DNA of 64,000 nucleotides, taken from NCBI RefSeq assembly GCF_000834655.1, contig NZ_JXQQ01000076.1, positions 1 through 64,000 of the forward strand, in the 5' to 3' direction. The notes below the pieces were generated by a model. The model was not told the DNA's origin. It saw only the letters and a list, made by a program, of their open reading frames with translations, and did not search any database. Shown here in pieces: positions 47,801 through 62,800 of the stretch (within the stretch, counting starts at the first letter, position 1; each line of letters opens with the position of its first letter). Source of the DNA: Variovorax paradoxus. GTDB lineage: Bacteria; Pseudomonadota; Gammaproteobacteria; Burkholderiales; Burkholderiaceae_C. A program made the translations under genes and the position numbers.

Positions 47801-50800
47801 ACGGCCACCGCCACCTCGACGCTGGCCCTCACGGTCACGGCGGTGAACGATGCGCCGGTCAACACCTTGCCTGCGGGCTGGACGACCAACGAAGACACCA
47901 CGGTCGGCATCACCGGCCTGCAGATATCCGACGTGGACGCTGGCACTTCGACAGTGCGCGTCACCTTGAGCGTGCCGAGCGGTTCGCTCACCGGCGCTTC
48001 GGGCGCAGGCGTCACGGTCACCGGCAGCGGCACGGGCACCCTGGTGCTCGAAGGCTCGCAGGCCAGCATCAATGCGTATCTCGCCAGCGCGGCGCGGCCC
48101 AACTACGTGCCGGTGGGCAACTTCAACGGCAGCGTCACGCTGACCATGACCACCAGCGACCTGGGCAACACGGGCACGGGCGGCACGCTGACCGACACGG
48201 ACACAGCGACCATCACCGTCGCTGCCGTGAACGATGCCCCGGCCGGCACGGACCGCACGGTGTCGTTGAACGAGGACGGCACCTACACCTTCTCCGCCGC
48301 GGACTTTCCGATCACCGATGCGAACGACACGCCGGCCAACAGCCTGCAGTCGGTCGTCATCACCACGCTGCCGCCGGCAGCGCAGGGCGTGCTGCGCCTG
48401 AACGGCGTGGCCGTGACGGCAGGGCAGGTGATTCCGGTGGGGAGCCTCGGCCAGCTCACCTTCACGCCGGCAGCCAATGTCAACGGCGCTGGCATCGGCG
48501 CCTTCACCTTCCAGGTGGTGGACAACGGCGGCACCGCGAACGGCGGACAGAACACCGACCAATCGCCCAACACCTTCAGCTTCAACGTCACGGCCGTCAA
48601 CGACGCGCCGGTGGCCAACCCCGACACCGTGGCCGCGACCGAAGACACGCCGCTGTCGATCCCCGTGGCGAACCTGCTGGGCAACGACACCGACGTGGAG
48701 GGCGACACGCTCACCATCACCAGCGTGCAGGGTGCGGTGAACGGCACCGTGAGCCTGGTCGGCGGCAACGTGGTCTTCACGCCCGCGCCGAACTTCAACG
48801 GCACCGCGAGCTTCACCTACACCGTGAGCGACGGCAACGGCGGCACGGCCACCACGACGGTAACGGTCAACGTCGCGGCGGTGAACGACGCGCCGGTGGC
48901 TGCCAACGACTCCGCCAGCACGCCGATCAACACGCCGCTGGCGAACATCCCGGTGCTGGGCAACGACACCGACGTGGACGGCGACCCGCTCACCATCACC
49001 GCGGCCACGGTGAATCCGGCGCTGGGCACGGTCACCATCAATGCCAACGGCACGCTGAGCTTCACGCCCGCCAACAACGTGACCGGGCCGGTGCAGGTCA
49101 ACTACACGGTGAGCGACGGCAAGGGGGGCACCTCGAGCGCGGTTCTCACGGTGAACGTCGGCGCGAACACGCCGCCGCAGAGCGCGAACACCACGGTCAA
49201 CGGCACCGAGGACACGCCGGTGGTGCTGACCCCGGCGAACTTCCCGTTCACCGACACCGACGTCGGCCAGAGCCTGGCGAGCGTGCGCATCGACACGCTG
49301 CCCGTCAACGGCACGCTGCTGCTCAACGGCGTGGCGGTTACCGCGGGGCAGACGGTCACCGTGGCCGACATCACCGCGGGCCGGCTGACCTTCGTGCCAG
49401 GCGCGAACGGCAACGGCGCGACCTACGCGAGCTTCAATTTCTCGGTGCAGGACTCGGGCGGCGCCTTCGATGCGACGCCGAACACGCTGACCTTCAACAT
49501 CGCCGCGGTCAACGACGCGCCGGTGGCCAACCCCGACACCGTGGTCACCGCCGAAGACACGCCGGCCACGGGCAACGTGCTGGCCAACGACACGGACATC
49601 GACGGCGGTCCGCTCACGGTGACGCAATTCGTGGTGGGCGGCAACACCTTCACCGCAGGGCAGACGGCCACCATCGCGGGCGTCGGCACGCTCGTGATCA
49701 ACGCGAACGGCAGCTACACCTTCACGCCGGCTGCGAACTACAACGGCCCCGTGCCGGTGGCCACCTACACGGTGAGCGACGGCGCGGCCACGGCCACTTC
49801 GACCCTCACCTTCAGCGTGACGCCGGTGGACGACCCGTTCACCGATGCGAACGAGACGGTCACGACCAATGAAGACACGCCGCTCACGGGCTCGGTGCTC
49901 ACCGGCACCACGAGCGTGGACGGCCCGGTCACCGTCACCAGCTTCACGGTGGCAGGCGACGGCACGACCTACACGGCGGGGCAGACGGCCAACATCGCGG
50001 GCGTCGGCACGCTGGTGATCAATGCCAACGGCAGCTACACCTTCACGCCGGCGGCGAACTACAACGGGCCCGTGCCGGTGGTGACGTACAGCATGACCGA
50101 CGGGTCGAGCGGAGACACGTCCACGCTCACCATCACCGTGGCGCCCGTGGACGATCCGTTCACCGATGCGAACGAGACGGTCACGACGAACGAAGACACG
50201 CCGCTTACGGGCTCCGTGCTGACCGGCACGAGCAGCGTGGACGGCCCGGTCACGGTGACGAACTTCACGGTGGCCGGCGACGGCACCACGTACACCGCGG
50301 GCCAGACCGCGACCATCGCGAACGTCGGCACGCTGGTGATCAACGCCAACGGCAGCTACACCTTCACGCCGGCTGCGAACTACAACGGCCCGGTGCCGGT
50401 CGTCACGTACAGCATGACCGACGGGTCGAGCGGCGACACCTCCACGCTCACGATCACGGTGGCTCCGGTGGACGACCCGTTCACCGACGCGAACGAGACG
50501 GTCACCACCAACGAAGACACGCCGCTCACCGGCTCGGTGCTCACGGGTACCACGAGCGTGGACGGGCCTGTCACGGTCACCGGCTTCACGGTCGCCGGCG
50601 ATGCAACGACCTACACCGCCGGCCAGACCGCGACCATCGCGGGCGTGGGCACGCTGGTGATCAACGCCAACGGCAGCTACACCTTCACGCCGGCTGCGAA
50701 CTACAACGGCCCCGTGCCGGTCGTCACTTACAGCATGACGGATGGTTCGAGCGGAGACACCTCGACGCTCACGATCACGGTCGCGCCGGTGGACGATGCC

Positions 50801-53800
50801 TTCACCGATGCGAACGAAACCGTGTCGACGAACGAAGACACGCCGCTCACGGGCTCGGTACTCACGGGCACCACGAGCGTCGATGGTCCGGTCACGGTCA
50901 CCAGCTTCACGGTGGCGGGCGATGCGACGACGTACACCGCAGGCCAGACGGCCACCATTGCGGGCGTGGGAACGCTGGTCATCAACACCGACGGCAGCTA
51001 CACATTCACCCCGGCCGCGAACTACAACGGGCCCGTGCCGGTCGTCACGTACAGCATGACCGATGGGTCGAGCGGCGATACCTCGACGCTCACCATCACC
51101 GTCGCACCGGTGGACGATCCGTTCACCGATGCGAACGAGACCGTCACGACGAACGAAGACACGCCGCTCACGGGCTCGGTGCTGATCGGCACCACGAGCG
51201 TGGACGGCCCCGTCACCGTGACGGGCTTCACGGTGGCCGGCGACGGCACCACGTACACGGCCGGCCAGACCGCGACCATCGCGAACGTCGGCACCCTGGT
51301 GATCAACGCCAACGGCAGCTATACCTTCACGCCGGCCGCGAACTACAACGGGCCGGTGCCGGTCGTCACCTACAGCATGACCGACGGGTCGAGCGGCGAT
51401 ACATCCACGCTCACCATCACCGTGGCGCCGGTGGACGATGCGTTCACCGACGCGAACGAAACGGTCACCACCAACGAAGACACGCCGCTCACCGGCTCGG
51501 TGCTCACGGGCACCACGAGCGTCGATGGCCCGGTGACGGTCACCAGCTTCACCGTGGCAGGAGATCCGGCGACCTACACCGCAGGGCAGACGGCCAATAT
51601 CGCGGGCGTCGGCACGCTGGTCATCAACGCGAACGGCAGCTACACCTTCACGCCGTCCGCCAACTACAACGGCCCGGTGCCGGTCGTCACGTACAGCCTG
51701 ACCGATGGCTCCAGCGGCGACACGTCCACGCTCACGATCACGGTGGCTCCGGTGGACGACCCGTTCACCGACGCGGACGAGACGGCCACCACCAACGAAG
51801 ACACGCCGCTCACCGGCTCGGTGCTCACGGGCACCACCAGCGTGGACGGTCCGGTGACGGTCACCGGCTTCACGGTGGCGGGTGATGCGACGACCTACAC
51901 CGCAGGCCAGACCGCGACCATCGCAGGCGTCGGCACGCTGGTGATCAACGCCAACGGCAGCTACACCTTCACGCCGGCAGCGAACTACAACGGGCCCGTG
52001 CCCGTAGCCACCTACAGCCTGACCGACGGCTCGAGCGGCGACGTCTCCACGCTCACCATCACCGTCACGCCGGTGGACGACCCGTTCACCGATGCGAACG
52101 AAGCGGTCACGACGAACGAAGACACGCCGCTTACGGGCTCGGTGCTCACGGGCACCACGAGCGTGGACGGCCCTGTCACGGTGACGAACTTCACCGTGGC
52201 CGGCGACGACACGATCTACACGGCGGGCCAGACCGCGACCATCGCGGGCGTGGGCACGCTGGTGATCAATGCCAACGGCAGCTACACCTTCACGCCGGCC
52301 GCGAACTACAACGGCCCGGTGCCGGTGGTCACGTACAGCATGACCGACGGTTCGAGCGGCGACACCTCGACGCTCACGATCACGGTTGCTCCGGTGGACG
52401 ATCCGTTCACCGATGCGAACGAAACCGTCACGACGAACGAAGACACGCCGCTGACCGGCTCGGTGCTCACGGGCACGACGAGCGTGGACGGCCCCGTCAC
52501 GGTGACGGGCTTCACGGTGGCCGGTGACGGCACCACGTACACGGCCGGCCAGACCGCGACCATCGCGAATGTCGGCACCTTGGTCATCAACGCCAACGGC
52601 AGCTACACCTTCACGCCGGCCGCGAACTACAACGGCCCCGTGCCCGTCGTCACGTACAGCCTGACCGATGGCTCCAGCGGCGACACCTCGACGCTGACCA
52701 TCAGCGTCACCGCAGCCAACGATGCACCGGTGGGCAACCCCGACACCGTGACCGTCACCGAAGACGTGCCCGCCACGGGCAACGTGCTGGCCAACGACAC
52801 GGACGTGGATGGCGACGCACTCACCGTCACCAGCTTCAGCGTGGCCGGCGACGGCACCTTCACTGCGGGCCAGACGGCCACCATCGCGGGCGTGGGCACG
52901 CTGGTCATCAACGCCAACGGCAGCTATACCTTCACGCCGGCGGCCAACTACAACGGGCCGGTCCCGGTCATCACCTACACGGTGAGCGATGGCACGGCCA
53001 CCGCCACCTCGACGCTGACCTTCACGGTCTCGGCGGTGAACGATGCGCCGGTCAACACCCTGCCCACGGGCTGGACGACCAATGAAGACGCGACGGTCGG
53101 ACTGACCGGCCTGCAGATCGCCGATGCGGATGCGGGCAGCAGCCCCATGCGCGTGACCCTGAGCGTGCCGAGCGGCGCACTCACTGCGGCGTCGGGCGCG
53201 GGCGTGACGGTCACCGGCAGCGGCACGGGCACCCTGGTGCTCGAAGGCTCGCAAGCCAGCATCAATGCGTACCTGGCGAGCGCGGCACGCCCCAACTACG
53301 TGCCGGTGGCCAACTTCAACGGCAGCGTGACGCTGACCATGACCACCAGCGACCTGGGCAACACGGGCACCGGCGGCACGCTCACGGACACCGACACCGC
53401 GACCATCGGCATCGCCGATGTCAACGACGCACCCGCGGGCACCGACCGCACGGTCACGATCAACGAAGACGGCACGTACACCTTCTCGGCGGCTGATTTC
53501 CCGATCACCGATGCCAACGACACGCCGGCCCACAGCCTGCAGTCGGTGGTCATCACCACCTTGCCCGATGCGGCGCAAGGCGTGCTGCGCCTGAACGGCG
53601 TGGCCGTGACGGCAGGGCAGGTGATTCCGGTCGGCAGCCTCGGCCAGCTCACCTTCACGCCGGCAGCGAACGTGAACGGCGCGGGCATCGGCGCCTTCAC
53701 CTTCCAGGTGGTGGACAGCGGCGGCACCGCGAACGACGGCCAGAACACCGACCCGACGCCCAACACCTTCAGCTTCAACGTCACCGCCGTCAACGACGCG

Positions 53801-56800
53801 CCGGTGGCCAACCCCGACACCGTGGCGGCGACCGAAGACACGCCGCTGTCGATTCCGGTGGGGAACCTGCTGGGCAACGACACCGACGTGGAAGGCAACA
53901 CCCTCACGATCACCAGCGTGCAGGGCGCGGTCAACGGCACAGTGAGCCTCGTCGGCGGCAATGTGGTCTTCACGCCCGCGCCGAACTTCAACGGCACGGC
54001 CAGCTTCACCTACACGGTGAGCGACGGCAACGGCGGCACATCGACGGCCACGGTGACCGTCAACGTAGGTGCAGTGAACGATGCACCCGTGGCCACGGAC
54101 GACGTGGCGACGACGCCGATCAACACGCCGATTTCCAGCATCCCGGTGCTCGCCAACGACACCGACGTGGACGGCGATCCGCTCACCGTGACCGGTGCAA
54201 CGGTGGACCCGGCGCTGGGCACCGTCACCGTCAACGCCGACGGCACGCTCAACTTCACGCCGGCCAACAATGTGAGCGGCCCGGTGCAGATCACCTACAC
54301 CGTGAGCGACGGCAAGGGCGGCACCGACACCGCGATCCTCACCGTCAACATCGGCGCCAACACGCCGCCACAAAGCGCGGACGCCACGGTCAACGGCACC
54401 GAAGACACGGCCGTGCCGCTCACGCTCGCGAACTTCGCGTTCACCGACACGGATGCGGGCCAGAGCCTGGCGGGCGTGCGCATCGACACGCTGCCGGTCA
54501 ACGGCACGCTGCTGCTCAATGGCGTGGCGGTCACGGCGGGGCAGAACGTTTCTGCCGCGGACATCGCGGCGGGGCGCCTGACCTTCGTGCCTGGCGCGAA
54601 TGGCAACGGCGCCGCTTATGCGAGCTTCACCTTCTCGGTGCAGGACTCGGGCGGTGCGTTCGATGCGGCGCCCAACACCATCACCTTCAACATCGCGGCC
54701 GTCAACGACGCGCCGGTGGCCAACCCCGACACCGTGGCGGCGACCGAAGACACCCCGCTGTCGACCCCGGTGGCGAACCTGCTGGGCAACGACACCGACG
54801 TGGAAGGCAACACCCTCACGATCACCAGCGTTCAGGGCGCGGTGAATGGAACGGTGAGCCTCGTCGGCGGCAACGTGGTCTTCACTCCTGCGCCGAACTT
54901 CAACGGCGCGGCCAGCTTCACCTACACGGTGAGCGACGGCAACGGCGGCACATCGACCGCGACAGTCACCGTCAACGTGGGCGCCGTCAACGACGCCCCC
55001 GTGGCGACGGACGACGTGGCGACCACGCCGATCAACACGCCGATCTCCAGCATCCCGGTGCTCGCGAACGACACCGACGTCGATGGCGACCCGCTCACGG
55101 TGACCGGCGCGACGGTCGATCCGGCGCTGGGCACCGTCACCGTCAACGCGAACGGCACGCTCAACTTCAACCCGGCGGCCAACGTGTCGGGGCCGGTGCA
55201 GATCGAATACACGGTGAGCGACGGCAAGGGCGGCACCGACACCGGCGTGCTCACCGTCAACATCGGTGCCAACACGCCGCCGCAGAGCGCGGACGCCACG
55301 GTCGGCGGCACCGAGGACACGCCCGTGGTGCTCGTGCCCGCGAACTTCGCATTCACCGATGCGGACGCAGGCCAGAGCCTGGCGGGCGTTCGCATCGACT
55401 CGCTGCCGGTCAACGGCACGCTGCTGCTCAACGGCGTGGCGGTCGCGGTCGGGCAGACGGTGTCGGCCAGCGACATCGCCGCCGGCAACCTGCGCTTCGT
55501 GCCGGGCGCCAACGGCAACGGCGCCGCGTATGCGAGCTTCACCTTCTCGGTGCAGGACTCGGGCGGTGCGTTCGATGCGGCGCCCAACACCATCACCTTC
55601 AACATCGCCGCCGTCAACGACGCGCCGGTGGCCAACCCCGACACCGTGGCGGCCACGGAAGACACGCCGGTGTCGATCCCGGTGGCGACCTTGCTGGGCA
55701 ACGACACCGACGTGGAGGGCAACACGCTCACCATCACCAGCGTGCAGGGCGCGGTGAACGGAACGGTGAGTCTCGTCGGCGGCAATGTGGTCTTCACACC
55801 CGCGCCGAACTTCAACGGCGCGGCCAGCTTCACCTACACGGTGAGCGACGGCAACGGCGGCACATCGACGGCCACGGTCACGGTGAACGTGGGCGCGGTC
55901 AACGACGCCCCGGTGGCCGGCGACGACCTGGCCAGCACGCCGATCAACACGCCGCTGGCGAACATCCCGGTGCTGGGCAACGACATCGACGTGGACGGCG
56001 ATGTGCTCACCGTCACCTCCGCCACGGTGGACCCGGCGCTGGGCACCGTCACGGTCAACGCGAACGGCACGCTGAACTTCACGCCGGCCAACAACGTGAC
56101 CGGCCCGGTGCAGATCACCTACACGGTGAGCGACGGCAAGGGCGGCACCGACACCGCCGTCCTCACGGTGAACGTGGGCACGAACACGCAGCCGCAGGGC
56201 GAGGATGTGACGCTGAACGGCACCGAGGACACGCCGCTGCCGATCACCCGCGCCAACTTCATCTTCTTCGATCCCGATGCGGGCCAGACGCTGGCCAACG
56301 TGCGCATCGACACCGTGCCACTGAACGGCACGCTGCTGCTCAACGGCGTGGCGGTGGTGGCGGGGCAGGTGATCTCGGTCGCCGACATCGACGCGGGCAA
56401 CCTGAGCTTCGTGCCGGCCGCCAACGGCAACGGCGCGGCCTACGCGAGCTTCACTTTCTCGGTGCAGGACTCGGGTGGGGCTTTCGACGGTGTGCCGAAC
56501 ACGATGACCTTCAACATCGCGCCGGTCAACGACGCACCGGTGGCCGCCCCCGACACCGTGGTCACCGCAGAGGACACGCCGGCCACAGGCAACGTGCTGG
56601 CCAACGACACGGACATCGACGGCGGCCCGCTCACGGTGACGCAGTTCGTGGTGGGCGGCAACACCTTCACCGCGGGCCAGACGGCGACCATCGCGGGCGT
56701 GGGCTCGCTGGTCATCAACGCCGACGGCAGCTACACCTTCACGCCGGCCGCGAACTACAACGGCCCGGTGCCCGTGGCCACCTACACGGTGAGCGACGGC

Positions 56801-59800
56801 GCGGCCACGGTCACTTCCACGCTCACCTTCAGCGTGACGGCCGTGGACGACGCCTTCACCGACGCCGACGAAACCGTGAGCACGAACGAGGACACGCCGC
56901 TCACCGGCTCCGTGCTGACCGGCACCACGAGCGTGGACGGCCCGGTCACGGTGACGAACTTCACCGTGGCCGGCGACGGCACGACCTACACGGCCGGCCA
57001 GACCGCGAACATCGCAGGCGTGGGCACGCTGGTGATCAACGCCAACGGCAGCTACACCTTCACGCCGGCCGCGAACTACAACGGCCCGGTGCCGGTGGTG
57101 ACGTACAGCATGACCGACGGGTCGAGCGGAGACACCTCGACGCTCATCATCACCGTCGCGCCGGTGGACGATTCGTTCACCGATGCGGACGAAATCGCGA
57201 GCACGAACGAAGACACGCCGCTCACCGGCTCGGTGCTCACGGGCACCACGAGCGTCGATGGCCCGGTCACGGTTGCCAGCTTCACGGTGGCGGGAGACGC
57301 AACGACATACACCGCGGGCCAGACCGCGACCATCGCGAACGTCGGCACGCTGGTCATCAACACGGACGGCAGCTACACCTTCACCCCCGCGGCCAACTAC
57401 AACGGCCCGGTGCCGCTGGTCACCTACACCGCCACCGACGGCTCCAGCACCGACACCTCGACGCTCACGATCACGGTGGCTCCGGTGGACGATGCGTTCA
57501 CCGATGCGAACGAGACGGTCACCACCAACGAGGACACGCCGCTCACCGGCTCCGTGCTGACCGGCACGAGCAGCGTGGACGGCCCCGTCACTGTGACGGG
57601 CTTCACCGTCGCAGGCGACGGCACGGCCTACACCGCGGGCCAGACGGCCACCATCGCCAACGTCGGCACGCTGGTGATCAACGCGAACGGCAGCTACACC
57701 TTCACGCCGGCCGCGAACTACAACGGGCCGGTCCCGGTGGTCACGTACAGCATGACGGACGGTTCGAGCGGCGACACCTCGACGCTCACCATCACCGTGG
57801 CGCCCGTGGACGATCCATTCACCGACGCGGACGAAATCGCGAGCACGAACGAGGACACGCCGCTCACCGGCTCCGTGCTGACCGGCACGAGCAGCGTGGA
57901 CGGCCCCGTCACCGTCGCGAGCTTCAGCGTGGCGGGCGACGCCACGACCTACACGGCGGGGCAGACGGCGACCATCGCCAACGTCGGCACGCTGGTGATC
58001 AACGCGAACGGCAGCTACACCTTCACGCCGGCCGCCAACTACAACGGCCCCGTGCCCCTGGTCACCTACACCGCCACCGATGGCTCCAGCACCGACACCT
58101 CGACGCTGACCATCACCGTGTCGCCGGTGGACGACGCGTTCACCGACGCGAACGAGACCGTGGGCACGAACGAAGACACGCCGCTCACCGGCTCGGTGCT
58201 CACTGGCACCACCAGCGTGGACGGCCCCGTCACCGTCGCGAGCTTCACGGTGGCAGGTGACGCAACGACGTACAGCGCGGGCCAGACGGCCACCATCGCC
58301 AACGTCGGCACGCTGGTGATCAACGCGAACGGCAGCTACACCTTCACGCCGGCCGCCAACTACAACGGACCGGTGCCGCTGGTCACCTACACCGCCACCG
58401 ATGGCTCCAGCACCGACACTTCGACCCTGACCATCACGGTAGCGCCGGTGGACGATGCGTTCACCGACGCGAACGAGACGGTCACGACGAACGAAGACAC
58501 GCCGTTGACCGGCTCGGTGCTCACGGGCACCACGAGCGTCGATGGCCCCGTCACGGTGACGGGCTTCACGGTGGCCGGCGACGGCACGGCGTACACCGCC
58601 GGGCAGACCGCGAACATCGCGGGCGTCGGCACCTTGGTGATCAATGCCAACGGCAGCTACACCTTCACGCCGGTCGCCAACTACAACGGTCCTGTGCCCG
58701 TCGTCACGTACAGCATGACCGACGGGTCGAGCGGCGATACCTCGACGCTCACGATCACGGTTGCACCGGTGGACGATGCGTTCACCGATGCCGACGAGAC
58801 GGCGAGCACCAACGAAGACACGCCGCTCACAGGCTCGGTGCTCACGGGCACCACGAGCGTGGACGGCCCCGTCACCGTCACGAGTTTCACGGTGGCCGGC
58901 GACGCGACGACGTACACCGCGGGCCAGACGGCCACCATCGCGAACGTCGGCACGCTGGTGATCAACGCGAACGGCAGCTACACCTTCACGCCTGCAGCCA
59001 ACTACAACGGCCCGGTGCCGGTCGCCACGTACAGCCTGACGGACGGTTCGAGCACGGACACCTCGACGCTCACGATCACCGTCACGCCCGTGGACGATGC
59101 GTTCATCGATGCCGACGAGATCGTGAGCACGAACGAGGACACGCCGCTCACCGGCTCGGTGCTCACGGGCACAACGAGCGTGGACGGCCCCGTCACGGTC
59201 ACGAGCTTCACGGTGGCGGGCGACGCGACGACGTACACGGCGGGCCAGACGGCCACCATCGCCAACGTCGGCACGCTGGTGATCAACGCCAACGGCAGCT
59301 ACACCTTCACGCCCGCGGCCAACTACAACGGCCCGGTGCCTGTCGCCACGTACAGCATGACGGACGGGTCGAGCACCGACACCTCGACGCTCACGATCAT
59401 CGTCGCGCCCGTGGACGATGCGTTCACCGATGCCGACGAGATCGCGAGCACGAACGAAGACACGCCGCTCACCGGTTCGGTCCTCACGGGCACCACGAGC
59501 GTGGACGGCTCCGTCACGGTCACGAGCTTCACGGTGGCGGGCGACGCGACGACGTACACCGCGGGCCAGACGGCCACCATTGCCAATGTCGGCACGCTGG
59601 TGATCAACGCCAACGGCAGCTACACCTTCACGCCCGCGGCCAACTACAACGGCCCGGTGCCTGTCGCCACGTACAGCATGACGGACGGGTCGAGCACCGA
59701 CACCTCGACGCTGACCATCACCGTCACGCCGGTGGACGACCCGTTCACCGATGCGAACGAAACCGTCAGCACCAACGAGGACACGCCGCTCACCGGCTCG

Positions 59801-62800
59801 GTGCTCACCGGCACCACGAGCGTGGACGGCCCGGTCACCGTCACGGGCTTCACGGTCGCGGGCGACGCGACGACGTACACCGCAGGGCAGACGGCCACCA
59901 TCGTGGGCGTGGGCACGCTCGCCATCAACGCCGACGGCACCTACACCTTCACCCCGGCTGCGAACTACAACGGGCCCGTGCCCGTGGTCACATACAGCAT
60001 GACCGATGGTTCCAGCACCGACACCTCGGCGCTCACCATCACCGTCACGCCGGTGGACGATGCCTTCACCGACGCCGACGAGACCGTGAGCACGAACGAA
60101 GATGTGCCGCTCACGGGCTCGGTGCTCACCGGCACCACGAGCGTGGATGGTCCCGTCACGGTCACCGGCTTCACGGTGGCCGGCGACGCGACGACGTACA
60201 CCGCGGGCCAGACGGCCACCATCGCGAACGTCGGCACGCTGGTCATCAATGCCAACGGCAGCTACACCTTCACGCCGGCCGCCAACTACAACGGCCCGGT
60301 GCCGGTGGTGACGTACAGCCTCACCGACGGCTCCAGCACCGACACCTCGACGCTCACGATCGCCGTGGCGCCGGTGGACGACCCGTTCACCGATGCGAGC
60401 GAGACGGTCACGACCGACGAGGACACGCCGCTCGCCGGCTCCGTGCTGACCGGCACGAGCAGCGTGGACGGCCCCGTCACCGTGGCGAGCTTCACGGTCG
60501 CGGGTGACGGCACCACCTACACCGCAGGCCAGACCGCCACCATCGCGGGCGCGGGCACGCTGGTCATCAACGCGGACGGCAGCTACACCTTCACGCCCGC
60601 GACCAACTACAACGGCGCCGTGCCGGTGGTCACCTACACCACCAGCGACGGATCGAGCACCGACACCTCGACGCTCACGATCACCGTCGCCGCGGTGAAC
60701 GACGCGCCCGACGCGGTGAACGACACGGCCACCACGCCGATCAACACGCCGCTCGTGAACATCCCGGTGCTCGCCAACGACACCGATGCCGACGGCGACC
60801 CGCTCACCGTCACCGGCGCGAGCGTCGGTGCGGGGCAGGGCACGGTCAGCGTGAACCCCGACGGCACCATCGACTTCACGCCGGCCAGCGGCGTGACGGG
60901 CCCGGTGCAGATCACCTACACCGTGAGCGACGGCAAGGGTGGCGTCGACACCGCGACCCTCACCGTGACGGTCGGCGCCAACACGCCGCCGCAAGGCGCG
61001 GACGCGACGGCCAACGGCACCGAGGACACGCCGCTGGTGCTTGGCCCGGCGAACTTCCCGTTCACCGACCCCGACGCGGGCCAGGCCCTGGCGGGGGTGC
61101 GCATCGATGCGCTGCCGGCCAACGGCACGCTGTTGCTGAACGGCTCGGCGGTGGTGGCAGGCCAGGTGATTTCGGCGACCGACATCGCGGCCGGCCGCCT
61201 GACCTTCGTGCCCGGCGCGAACGGCAACGGCGCGGCTTACGCGAGCCTGGGCTTCTCGGTGCAGGACACGGCGGGCGGGTTCGACACGTCGCCCAACACG
61301 CTCACCTTCGCCATCGCCGCGGTCAACGATGCGCCCACCGCCTCCGGCGCACCGGCCAACACCAGCCAGAACACCCCGGTCGCGGGCCAGATCGTCGCTA
61401 CGGATGCGGACGGCGACCCGCTCGGCTACGCGCTGCAGCAAGGTCCCGCGCACGGCACCCTGGTGCTCAACCCTGACGGCAGCTATGTGTACACGCCGGC
61501 GGCCAACTTCAGCGGCAGCGACAGCTTCACCATCCTGGTGTCCGATGGGCAGGGCGGCCTGACGCCGGTCACGGTGCCGGTGAACGTGGCGCCCACCAAT
61601 GCGCCGCCGGTGGTCGTTGCACCGCCCACCGGCACGGTCACGCCGGAGGACACGCCGCTCGCAGGCTCCCTGCAGGTGGCCGACCCCGACGGCGATGCGC
61701 TGACCTACACCGTCACCACCGCGCCGGCGCACGGCACGCTGGTGATCAATCCCGACGGCAGCTACGTGTACACGCCGGCCGCCGACTTCAACGGCACCGA
61801 CAGCTTCACGGTGCAGGTGTCCGACGGCCGCGGCGGCACGATCAGCGTGACCGTGCCGGTGGGCATCACCCCGGTGAACGATGCGCCGGTGGCGCGGCCC
61901 GATGCCGGCGCCGCGCTCGGCGGCGCGGCCGTGACCATCGATGTGCTGGGCAACGACTCCGATGCCGAAGGCGATGCGCTCAGCGTGCGCAGCATCAACG
62001 GCGTTCCCGTTGCGGCGGGCGGCTCGGTGGCGGTCGATGGCGGGCGCGTCACGCTCAATGCGAACGGCACGCTCACCTTCGTGCCCGACTTCGGCTTCGT
62101 GGGCACGCCGAGCTTCACCTACACCGTGGCGGACAGCGCGGGCGCCGAGTCCAGCGGCACCGTGGGCCTGGTGGTCACGGCGGCGCCGGCACCGGTGCCC
62201 ACGGGCGGCGCGGACGTGGAGCAACTGCTGGCCGCGGGCCGGCCCACCGACGGCAAATGGGACGCGAGGGACGACGCCCTTCGCACCATGTACGTCCCGG
62301 GGCACATCATCCAGGCGATCAACGGCATGCGCGACCTGCGCGGCCTGGCTTCGCTCGACGCAAAGGGCCCGGTGCGCTCGGCGATCGAAGGAATCCGAAC
62401 GCTCGACGGTACGCCGCCGCTGGACACGCCCACGCCGATCCTGGACCTGGCCGAGCACCTGCAGCACCGCTTCCAGCTGCTCGATCCGGTGCAGGCGATC
62501 TTCAGCGCGCAGGCGGACGCGCGCATCCTGGACGCCACCCGCGCGGGCAGCGAGATCGTGCTGGGCGGCGAACGCGAGCCGGCGGCGAACGATCGCGACG
62601 TGCGGCCCGTGCCGTCCTCGCCTGCGGCTTCCGGTGCGCCGAAGTCCGTGGGCGCCGAGGGCAGCGCTTCACCCGCGATGACCGCGATGGCCGCGCTGGA
62701 CGTCGACGCGCTGATGTTCAGCGAGCAGATCGCCCTGCACATCGGGCAGTCGTTCGCCGAGGCCGACCTCCTGGCCGCGGCGCTCAGGACCCAGATTCCT

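Noticed and set aside
44020..49872. A 1950-codon open frame on the plus strand inside the giant gene, in another frame
   Set aside because: It reads the repeats out of frame (Arg/His/Gly-rich) and has no recognisable domain; GC-rich third positions keep it open.
41879..62467. A 6862-codon open frame on the minus strand opposite the giant gene
   Set aside because: It is codon-for-codon complementary to the sense frame and stays open only because TTA, CTA and TCA are absent there. The product would be a low-complexity Arg/His/Val/Gly polymer with no domain.
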